64,000 nucleotides of DNA, from the NCBI GenBank assembly GCA_019119995.1, contig DWVY01000042.1:25345-89344 (forward strand), in the 5' to 3' direction. Below are positions 57,789-64,000 of this stretch, piece after piece; position 1 is the first letter of the stretch; every line of letters starts with the position of its first letter. Made by a program: the position numbers and the translations under genes. The notes under the pieces were generated by a model. The model made no database searches. It was not told the DNA's origin and saw only the letters and a program-made list of their open reading frames with translations. Origin of the DNA: Candidatus Mediterraneibacter faecavium. Lineage in GTDB: Bacteria; Bacillota; Clostridia; Lachnospirales; Lachnospiraceae.

Positions 57789-58799
57789 ATGACAATTAAA
57801 GAGATTGCAGATAAATTGGGTGTCAGTTCCACTACTGTCTCCAATGTTATAAGAGGGAAAGACAAACAGGTATCTCCCGCTATGAAAAAAAAGGTGCAGG
57901 CTGCTTTAAAAGAATTCAACTACACTCCTAATATCGGAGCTGTCAATCTTGCCCGGAAACGTTCCAAAATTATAGGCATTATTTTTTTTCAGATGGTAAA
58001 TACGGAAAACGGTCTGCAAGACCCATTTGCGGCGGAGCTCATTGGCAGCATAGAAGAAACAATCCGCCAGGCCGGATATTATATGATGCTGTATATCTCC
58101 GACAGTATCACAGAAATCATGTACTGGCTGACGGGATGGAATATGGAAGGATTAATTGTTCTCGGGAGCAGTCCTGTTTCCCGTAAAGAGCTTCAAGAAC
58201 GATTCCATAAACCTGTAGTCTTTATTGACAGTTTTCTTTCTTCCGGAGAACAAAATCATTATAACGTGGGGCTTGACGACAGAGGAGGAGCCCACGATAT
58301 GACCCGATATCTTTTAGAACAAGGTCATAGAAAGATCCTGTTCGCGGCTGACAATCTTACAAATGTAGATGCCGTAAGATACAATGCTTTCCGCAGCGCA
58401 ATGAAAGATTTTGGACTGAATACAGATAAAGAAGATAATTTTTTTCTTCTGGAGCCGCAGCCGGATAAACTTCAGAAAAGTATGGACACTCTTTGTGAAA
58501 AAATAACTTCCTATACCGCTGTATTCTGTGCGTCAGATTATTATGCCGTGAAACTGATCGGCTCATTTCAGGATCACGGTATCCGTGTTCCTGACGATGT
58601 ATCTGTAGCCGGATTTGATGACAACTATATAGCGGAATTATGTCGTCCCAGACTGACCACTGTACATCAGGATGTATCTCTAAAAGGCAGTACAGCTGTC
58701 AGAATCCTGACAGCTGTACTGGAAGGCAGATACAATTCCGGGCAGGAAGTATTACTTCCCACAAAGCTGATCATCAGGGATTCCGTCAGAAGAATATAA
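57789..58799 (+). CDS. LacI-family transcriptional regulator
   Basis: A 336-residue repressor: an N-terminal helix-turn-helix and hinge (about 1-60, MTIKEIADKLGVSSTTVSNV) and a periplasmic-binding-like effector domain (GLDDRGGAHDMTRYLLEQGH, VAGFDDNYIAEL, TTVHQDV). It is divergent from the sugar ABC operon, its likely target. The ATG at 57789 has AAAGGG 12 nt upstream; a TTG at 57777 is too close to that site. Confidence 0.94.
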   Translation: MTIKEIADKLGVSSTTVSNVIRGKDKQVSPAMKKKVQAALKEFNYTPNIGAVNLARKRSKIIGIIFFQMVNTENGLQDPFAAELIGSIEETIRQAGYYMMLYISDSITEIMYWLTGWNMEGLIVLGSSPVSRKELQERFHKPVVFIDSFLSSGEQNHYNVGLDDRGGAHDMTRYLLEQGHRKILFAADNLTNVDAVRYNAFRSAMKDFGLNTDKEDNFFLLEPQPDKLQKSMDTLCEKITSYTAVFCASDYYAVKLIGSFQDHGIRVPDDVSVAGFDDNYIAELCRPRLTTVHQDVSLKGSTAVRILTAVLEGRYNSGQEVLLPTKLIIRDSVRRI

Positions 58800-58869
58800 T
58801 TTGTCTAATAGTCTCTCTGTTTTCCGGATAATCGTCTGATAATGATATTCAAAATAGGATCCGCGCACG

Positions 58870-58906
58870 GGCTGCTGATTTTGTATTCGCCCCGCGGCAG
58901 CCTTTC
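58870..58906 (+). terminator. Probable terminator behind the LacI gene
   Basis: GGCTGCTG (58870-58877) pairs with CGGCAGCC (58895-58902) with one wobble, then TTTCT. A second small hairpin GTCTGAT/ATCAGAC follows at 58932-58948. I see no gene in the 224-bp gap before the MFS gene. Confidence 0.45.
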
Positions 58907-59023
58907 TATAGACTCATAGAACGGGAACTGAGTCTGATGCCATCAGACAGAGCCCTTTAGAAGTATTTTCTCCGAATCATCGCATCCTCGTGTTTCTTCT
59001 AAAATTCCGCCTCTGTCTGTATT

Positions 59024-60199
59024 TTATGCCGTCTTCAGTTTCTTTCCTGCGCTCTGCACTCTTTTTTCACTGCGCACCCTCATGGTGATCAGCACAAAAG
59101 TGCAGGCGATGAAGAGGATTCCTCCCAATACAATGTACTGAGTACCCATTCTTGACAGGAAGAAACCGCATACGGAAGTTCCCACTGTCGTTCCCAGATT
59201 CGTAGATGCAAGGAACAGACCGTTGGCAAAATCAGGCGCCTTCGGTGCTGCTGTGGCAAGCCAGTACTGATTGATATTGGCCGCCGCTCCGGCAAGCACG
59301 CCCCAGACAAAAGTGAGCACCGCCATCGGAACTGTGAAGCAGCCGAGGAAGAAAAGCACCGCATACACCGCCGTAAGAAGGAACGGAAATGTAACAACAA
59401 ATCCCAGCGGACGGCTGCTCAGCATCCGGCCCGCGATCAGGTTTCCCAGCATATTGGAAAGGCCATATACAAGAAGAAGAATACTGATCAGCCCTGCCGA
59501 AAGCTGTGTCACTGTCTCCATGTATTCGGAAAGATAACTGTATACACCGAATACGGACCCGTTCAAGAACATAACTCCGAAGATAGACAGCCACGTCCTG
59601 CTCTCTTTGAGCACACTCAGTTGAGACCCGTAGGACAGCTTTTCTTTTACCGGAAGATCCGGCACTGCAATGATCGTGGCGATCAGGGCCGCCGCATTGA
59701 CAGCCGCGAAGAAAAGCATACCGACTCTCAGCGACGTCATGTTTGCGATATAACTTACGATCGGCACTCCGAGGACCATGCCTGCGGACACTCCCATCAT
59801 GACTTTAGACACAGCCTTCGGCGCGTCCTTCTCCGGCACAGAAGAACCTGCAACCGACATTGCCATCGATACGTACACCGGCTGGAAAAATGCCGGGATC
59901 ACACGGGCGATCAGAACCACCGGAAAGTACGCGGCAAATGCCGAGACCACATTACACGCCGTAAATACACTCAGAACAAGTATCATTGCCTTTTTTCTGT
60001 TTACTCCCGAGAAAAAAAGCGGCATCGTAGGTCCGGATACTGCTACGACCAGTGCGAACATACTGACGAGCAGGCCTGCCGCTGCGACTGTCACTCCATA
60101 ATTCTCGGAGACCAGCGGAAGGATGCCGACCACGCCCATCTCTGTATTAATAATGCTGAAAACACCAATTGTCAAAATCAAGATCAAGCCTTTTTTCAT
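59024..60199 (-). CDS. MFS exporter, DHA1 type
   Basis: A 391-residue major facilitator with 12 hydrophobic segments, N-terminal motif NTEMGVVGILPLVSENYG and the GxxxGxxxGxP-like stretch SAGMVLGVPIVSY in helix 5 that marks drug/proton antiporters (YdhP/AraJ-like). AGGAGG lies 10 nt before the ATG. It is divergent from the copper genes across 258 bp and is not obviously linked to them. The substrate is unknown. Confidence 0.9.
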   Translation of the reverse strand: MKKGLILILTIGVFSIINTEMGVVGILPLVSENYGVTVAAAGLLVSMFALVVAVSGPTMPLFFSGVNRKKAMILVLSVFTACNVVSAFAAYFPVVLIARVIPAFFQPVYVSMAMSVAGSSVPEKDAPKAVSKVMMGVSAGMVLGVPIVSYIANMTSLRVGMLFFAAVNAAALIATIIAVPDLPVKEKLSYGSQLSVLKESRTWLSIFGVMFLNGSVFGVYSYLSEYMETVTQLSAGLISILLLVYGLSNMLGNLIAGRMLSSRPLGFVVTFPFLLTAVYAVLFFLGCFTVPMAVLTFVWGVLAGAAANINQYWLATAAPKAPDFANGLFLASTNLGTTVGTSVCGFFLSRMGTQYIVLGGILFIACTFVLITMRVRSEKRVQSAGKKLKTA

Positions 60200-60376
60200 T
60201 TCAACAAAACCTCCTTCATACTTTTTACACGTTCAATTTAGCAGGCATTTATTAAAATAGCAAATATTTATATTTAATTCTTTTTTATAGTTTAAACCTA
60301 TATATTTTAAAATAATCTCTCATTCCCAGTCCCTCCCTGTGCCTCAGATAACAGTTCATAATTTTTCTTTCACAGG

Positions 60377-60405
60377 TTGACATATACCGCTACAGGGTAT
60401 ATATT
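60377..60405 (+). promoter_or_regulatory. csoR promoter with CsoR operator
   Basis: TTGACA (60377-60382) and TATATT (60400-60405) are 17 nt apart. Between and over them ATATACC (60382-60388) mirrors GGGTATAT (60395-60402), the usual form of a CsoR operator. Bound CsoR would cover the whole promoter. Confidence 0.7.
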
Positions 60406-60421
60406 ATATATGCAGATAAAA

Positions 60422-60438
60422 ATACCCCGCAGGGGTTT
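60422..60438 (+). promoter_or_regulatory. Second CsoR-like site in the leader
   Basis: ATACCCCGCAGGGGTTT, with CCCC/GGGG around GC, lies 20 bp behind the -10 and just before the csoR ribosome site. It resembles the first operator's G/C core. Confidence 0.45.
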
Positions 60439-60457
60439 GAAAGGAGTGGATAGATAC

Positions 60458-60769
60458 ATGGAAGAGAATAAAACCTGTACCGCCTGTAAGCACAAAACAA
60501 AGGAGCGCTCGGAAAAAGAGCGGCGGAATATGCTGAACCGCCTGAACCGCATCGAAGGACAGGTGCGGGGGATCAAAAGGATGGTAGAAAATGATGTATA
60601 CTGTCCGGATATTCTGATCCAGGTCTCCGCAGTCAACGCAGCGCTCAACAGTTTTAACAAAGTACTTCTGGCGGAGCATATCCGCACCTGTGTTGCGGAA
60701 GATATAAAGGAAGGAAAGGACGAGACCATCGACGAGCTGGTCCTTGTCCTTCAGAAACTGATGAAATAA
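60458..60769 (+). CDS. csoR: CsoR-family copper-sensing repressor
   Basis: A 103-residue all-helical repressor, with RLNRIEGQVRGIKRMV and the Cu(I) ligands Cys49, His74 and Cys78 (the C-H-C set of copper-sensing members). It releases DNA when copper binds and so opens the copA operon. The N-terminus adds two further Cys (CTAC, residues 7 and 10) of unknown role. AAAGGAG lies 11 nt before the ATG. copA starts 24 bp behind. Confidence 0.94.
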   Translation: MEENKTCTACKHKTKERSEKERRNMLNRLNRIEGQVRGIKRMVENDVYCPDILIQVSAVNAALNSFNKVLLAEHIRTCVAEDIKEGKDETIDELVLVLQKLMK

Positions 60770-60793
60770 CGATCGATTTCGGGAGGTTTTATT

Positions 60794-63340
60794 ATGGAAC
60801 AATATAATGTAACGGGCATGAGCTGCGCGGCGTGCAGCGCCCGGGTGGAAAAAGCCGTCTCCAAAGTTCCGGGAGTCACATCCTGTTCCGTAAGTCTGCT
60901 GACCAATTCTATGGGAGTGGAAGGGACCGCGTCTGCAGCCGATATCATTTCCGCCGTAGAGGCAGCCGGATACGGCGCCTCGGAGAAAGGACACCATGCA
61001 GCGGAGCAGACGGGCGGAAACAGTATCTCTATTGCGGAGGCGGAGGATTCCCTGAAAGACAGGGAAACGCCGAAAATGAAACAGAGACTGATCGCTTCGA
61101 TCTGCTTCTGGGTGCCGCTGATGTATATTTCCATGGGACATATGATGTGGAACTGGCCGCTGCCCTCTGTCCTGGCAGACAATCATATGGCGATGGGGCT
61201 GATCGAGCTGCTGCTCACGACCGCAGTCATGGTGGTCAACCAGAAATTCTTTGTCAGCGGATTTAAAGGGCTGATCCACGGCGCGCCGAACATGGATACG
61301 CTGGTAGCGCTGGGAGCCGGGGCTTCCTATGTCTACAGCCTCTACGCCCTGTTCGCCATGTCCGCCGCCCTGACTCAGGGAGACGCGGCAGGCGCCATGT
61401 CCTATATGCATGAATTTTACTTTGAGTCGGCGGCAACGATCCTGACGCTGATCACGGTCGGAAAGCTGTTGGAGGCGATCTCGAAAGGCCGTACCACGGA
61501 CGCCCTAAAGGGACTCATGAAACTGGCTCCGAAAACAGCCACCGTGATCCGGAACGGTTCTGAAGAAGTCGTCCCCATAGAACAGGTCCGCAAAGGTGAC
61601 ATATTCATTGTGAGACCCGGCGAAAATATCCCGGTCGACGGCATCGTGCTGGAAGGCACCAGCGCGGTCAATGAATCCGCCCTCACCGGCGAGAGTATCC
61701 CGGTCGATAAAAATGCAGGCGACGCCGTATCCGCGGCAACGCTGAACCAGTCCGGCTATCTCCGGTGCGAGGCGTCCCGCGTAGGCGAGGATACCACACT
61801 GTCCCAGATCATCCAGATGGTCAGCGACGCGGCGGCGACAAAAGCGCCCATCGCCAAAGTAGCGGACCGTGTATCCGGCGTATTCGTACCCGCCGTGATC
61901 GGGATCGCCATCGTCACGCTGATCGTCTGGCTCCTTGCCGGACAGACGATAGGGTTCGCCCTTGCAAGAGCGATCTCCGTACTGGTCATCAGCTGCCCCT
62001 GCGCGCTGGGGCTTGCCACTCCCGTAGCCATCATGGTAGGCAACGGCATGGGAGCAAAGAACGGCATTATGTTTAAGACCGCCGTATCGCTGGAAGAAGC
62101 CGGCAAGACACAGATCGTTGCTCTGGATAAGACCGGAACGATCACCAGCGGCGAGCCGAAAGTTACCGATATGATCCCGGCGGACGGAGTTACGGAGGAT
62201 GAGCTTCTCTCCTATGCATATGCCCTGGAGAAAAAGAGCGAGCATCCGCTTGCCCGCGCCGTCATTGTAAAAGCGGAGGAAAACGGACAGAAAGATTCCC
62301 TGAAACAGCTTGAAGCAGAAGAATTCCAGGCTGTGCCGGGCAACGGACTGTCCGGAAAGATCAACGGCTCTCTGATCTGCGGCGGCAGCCTGAAATTCAT
62401 TAGCCAGAGTGCTGAGATATCCGAAGAGACTTCCAAGACCGCCGGCAGGCTTGCCGAGGAAGGGAAAACACCTCTATTCTTCAGCAGGGACGGCAGACTG
62501 ATGGGTATCATCGCCGTGGCTGACACCATCAAGGAGGACAGCCCGAAAGCCATCAGGGAGCTTCAGAATATGGGCATCCGCGTCGTCATGCTGACCGGAG
62601 ACAACGAGCGTACCGCAAAAGCCATCGGCGCCCAGGCCGGTGTGGACGAGGTCATCGCAGGCGTGCTGCCTGACGGAAAGGAAAGCGTCATCCGCTCCCT
62701 GAAGAAAAAAGGCAAAGTGGCAATGGTAGGCGACGGCATCAACGACGCACCGGCACTTACCAGAGCCGATATGGGTATCGCCATCGGAGCCGGTACGGAT
62801 ATCGCCATCGACGCCGCAGATATCGTTCTGATGAAGAGCAGGCTTACCGATGTCCCGGCAGCGATCCGCTTAAGCCGAGCGACGCTGCGCAATATCCACG
62901 AGAACCTGTTCTGGGCGTTCTTCTACAATGTCATCGGCATCCCGCTGGCGGCCGGCGTGTGGATCCCGCTGTTAGGCTGGCAGTTAAATCCGATGTTCGG
63001 AGCCGCGGCCATGAGCCTGTCGAGCTTCTGCGTCGTAAGCAATGCACTGCGTCTTAACTGGTTCAAAATGTATGATGCCAGTAAAGATAGAAAGATCAAA
63101 ACAAAGAAACAAAACAAGGAGGAAACAACAATGACAAAAACAATAAAGATCGAAGGAATGATGTGCGGACACTGCGAGGCTGCCGTAAAGAAAGCCCTTG
63201 AGGCTCTCGATCAGGTAGATGCAGCCGAAGTAAGCCACGAGGCAGGCACGGCTGTCGTGACGCTCAGCTCTGAGGTGAGCGACGACGTCCTGAAAAAAGC
63301 TGTAGAAGATAAAGACTACAAGGTAGTGGGAATCGAATAA
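60794..63340 (+). CDS. copA: Copper-exporting P1B-ATPase CopA, reading frame fused to CopZ
   Basis: Cu(I) exporter of the plasma membrane. One N-terminal metal-binding domain (GMSCAAC, about 8-14) is followed by eight membrane segments, the TGES actuator motif (298-301), the CPC motif (401-403) in the metal channel, the phosphorylated Asp445 (DKTGT), EHPLARA and GDGINDAP. The enzyme proper ends near residue 767 (SNALRLNWF). The frame then continues through a Lys-rich linker without a stop into a second metal-binding domain that is CopZ, giving 848 residues. A perfect ribosome site inside the linker suggests that CopZ is also made alone. GGGAGG precedes the first ATG. Confidence 0.94.
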   Translation: MEQYNVTGMSCAACSARVEKAVSKVPGVTSCSVSLLTNSMGVEGTASAADIISAVEAAGYGASEKGHHAAEQTGGNSISIAEAEDSLKDRETPKMKQRLIASICFWVPLMYISMGHMMWNWPLPSVLADNHMAMGLIELLLTTAVMVVNQKFFVSGFKGLIHGAPNMDTLVALGAGASYVYSLYALFAMSAALTQGDAAGAMSYMHEFYFESAATILTLITVGKLLEAISKGRTTDALKGLMKLAPKTATVIRNGSEEVVPIEQVRKGDIFIVRPGENIPVDGIVLEGTSAVNESALTGESIPVDKNAGDAVSAATLNQSGYLRCEASRVGEDTTLSQIIQMVSDAAATKAPIAKVADRVSGVFVPAVIGIAIVTLIVWLLAGQTIGFALARAISVLVISCPCALGLATPVAIMVGNGMGAKNGIMFKTAVSLEEAGKTQIVALDKTGTITSGEPKVTDMIPADGVTEDELLSYAYALEKKSEHPLARAVIVKAEENGQKDSLKQLEAEEFQAVPGNGLSGKINGSLICGGSLKFISQSAEISEETSKTAGRLAEEGKTPLFFSRDGRLMGIIAVADTIKEDSPKAIRELQNMGIRVVMLTGDNERTAKAIGAQAGVDEVIAGVLPDGKESVIRSLKKKGKVAMVGDGINDAPALTRADMGIAIGAGTDIAIDAADIVLMKSRLTDVPAAIRLSRATLRNIHENLFWAFFYNVIGIPLAAGVWIPLLGWQLNPMFGAAAMSLSSFCVVSNALRLNWFKMYDASKDRKIKTKKQNKEETTMTKTIKIEGMMCGHCEAAVKKALEALDQVDAAEVSHEAGTAVVTLSSEVSDDVLKKAVEDKDYKVVGIE
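63131..63340 (+). CDS. copZ: CopZ-like copper chaperone (internal start in the copA frame)
   Basis: A 69-residue heavy-metal-associated domain with GMMCGHC (Cys12, Cys15). CopZ carries Cu(I) to CopA and CsoR. The ATG at 63131 has AAGGAGG 8 nt upstream, an ideal site, yet it is in frame with copA and no stop codon separates them. The product could therefore be a free chaperone, a CopA-CopZ fusion, or both. A strong terminator follows. Confidence 0.85.
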   Translation: MTKTIKIEGMMCGHCEAAVKKALEALDQVDAAEVSHEAGTAVVTLSSEVSDDVLKKAVEDKDYKVVGIE

Positions 63341-63373
63341 ATACAATATCTGTTCTCTTATCCCGAGTCAGAG

Positions 63374-63413
63374 AAAAAGGGCCTGCCGCACTATGCGGCA
63401 GGCCCTTTTTTCT
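63374..63413 (+). terminator. Strong terminator of the copper operon
   Basis: A perfect 17-bp stem (63374-63390 with 63394-63410, core GGGCCTGCCGCA) with a 3-nt loop and six T. It can act on both strands. Confidence 0.92.
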
Positions 63414-63422
63414 CTCAATCCC

Positions 63423-63542
63423 TTATTCGCAGGTATCAATCGCACCCTCATTTTTATTTCGTTCCCTGACCAATACTTCCAGAATATCGAGCATGCGCCG
63501 GATTGTCATTTCCCGTTGCCCGATCATTTTTTCCGCCTCCAT
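63423..63542 (-). CDS. Small unrecognised protein (39 aa)
   Basis: A frame of 39 residues, very charged and helical (MEAEKMIGQREMTIRRML at the start), with AGGAG 9 nt before the ATG. An in-frame ATG seven codons earlier has no site. It follows the GH32 gene end on the same strand. Family unknown; it may not be real. Confidence 0.35.
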   Translation of the reverse strand: MEAEKMIGQREMTIRRMLDILEVLVRERNKNEGAIDTCE

Positions 63543-63595
63543 TTCGTCAGACTCCTGTAGCATTCCTTTGATAAATCGTCTTTGTCGGATACAGG

Positions 63596-64000
63596 CTATC
63601 CTTCAGACACCAGATCGTATTTCACCACATCCATATTCACCACTCCGTCTGCGAAGAAGGAAATTCCATCCGCCGACTGGTCTGTATACATGGTGGCTGT
63701 CATGACCTGCTCGCCATCGTTTACGAAAACTTCCACGCTGAACCGGTCGAGGATGACCCGCAGTTTCAGCTCTCCGTTTGTACTGTTCACAAGGCTTCTT
63801 CTCTGATGGATGATCGCCCTTCTGGAGCCGGAGAATTTCCGGTCCACCTTGAGGACCGACTCGCGGGGACGGAAGCTGACCGCTGTCTGGTACTTTTCAT
63901 CCTGCGCGAAACGCAGGGCAAACTTCTGATACAGCTTCTCCCCTTCCGCCGGGCGCAGGGTCAGTTCCATGTCTACTTTTCTTCCCCTGATCCCGTTCAG
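63596..64000 (-). CDS. GH32 fructosidase, C-terminal part
   Basis: The visible 134 residues are the C-terminal beta-sandwich of a GH32 enzyme (sucrose-6-phosphate hydrolase or fructan beta-fructosidase): LRVILDRFSVEVFVNDGE is the family's characteristic stretch, preceded by YQTAVSFRPRESVLKVDR. The catalytic five-bladed propeller lies beyond the right edge of the window. The frame is open at position 64000. The enzyme would split sucrose- or inulin-type fructosides; which one cannot be told from this part. Confidence 0.85.
   Translation of the reverse strand: MNGIRGRKVDMELTLRPAEGEKLYQKFALRFAQDEKYQTAVSFRPRESVLKVDRKFSGSRRAIIHQRRSLVNSTNGELKLRVILDRFSVEVFVNDGEQVMTATMYTDQSADGISFFADGVVNMDVVKYDLVSEG

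Noticed and set aside
1..64000. tRNA or rRNA genes
   Set aside because: I looked for the T-arm motif GTTCGAATCC and rRNA-like blocks by eye and found none; a tRNAscan run would settle this.

Overview
The window looks like a chromosomal segment of a spore-forming gut anaerobe of the Lachnospiraceae (Clostridium cluster XIVa). The grounds are the spoVA sporulation genes, strong AGGAGG-type ribosome binding sites, roughly 50% GC by eye, a dense set of glycoside hydrolases, and several protein types common in that family (PqqD-like protein, PF12897-type aminotransferase, SufC/SufB pair, HipA-like kinase remnant). The species cannot be named from the sequence alone. I saw no rRNA, tRNA, CRISPR array, prophage or intact insertion sequence.

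Layout. 0-3.7 kb: start of glmS with a promoter and a hairpin-U-tract leader, then spoVAE and spoVAD on the minus strand and spoVAC divergent on the plus strand, separated by a 277-bp three-armed inverted-repeat element and a small orphan transcription unit. 3.7-8.4 kb: GH2 enzyme, GH31 alpha-glucosidase and maltose-type O-acetyltransferase. 8.5-14.2 kb: SNF2 helicase, AEC transporter and a broken HipA-like gene. 14.2-19.4 kb: histidine kinase/response regulator, divergent from a lantibiotic-immunity type ABC transporter and separated from it by 11-bp-phased direct repeats. 19.4-25.9 kb: pyruvate kinase, a two-gene chromate transporter, a homocysteine methyltransferase/methylene-THF reductase fusion and an aminotransferase. 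26-32 kb: OPT oligopeptide transporter followed by a PqqD-like protein and a membrane-anchored winged-helix protein, then a PHP phosphoesterase and a WYL regulator operon. 32.4-37.7 kb: asnA, an MFS transporter, a GH13 glucosidase and a divergent AraC regulator. 37.7-43.1 kb: thiamin uptake/salvage cluster (thiW, TPP riboswitch, thiM, thiE, HAD phosphatase, thiD, cytX). 43-52.8 kb: XRE regulator, Rpn-type nuclease, YbaK, SufB/SufC, LysR-YeiH pair, MATE pump, and two flavodoxin-like reductases divergent from an HxlR regulator. 52.8-58.8 kb: an AT-richer LacI-controlled ABC sugar uptake operon with its own GH13 enzyme. 59-63.4 kb: MFS exporter, then csoR and copA-copZ copper efflux. The end holds the 3' part of a GH32 fructosidase.

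How it fits together. Several independent units handle glucosides (GH31, two GH13, an ABC importer lacking its own ATPase, GH2, GH32), each beside its own regulator or promoter motif. The thiamin genes import thiazole and hydroxymethylpyrimidine and rebuild thiamin phosphate under TPP control. The most unusual material is between and inside genes: four copies of a palindrome family with core GACGTAGTAAAA at gene 3' ends, three copies of a second element (core GTGCGGTTTTACGAATGG), an identical 16-nt promoter motif at two distant genes, the cruciform element that splits spoVA, and a copA reading frame that runs into copZ without a stop although copZ keeps its own ribosome binding site.
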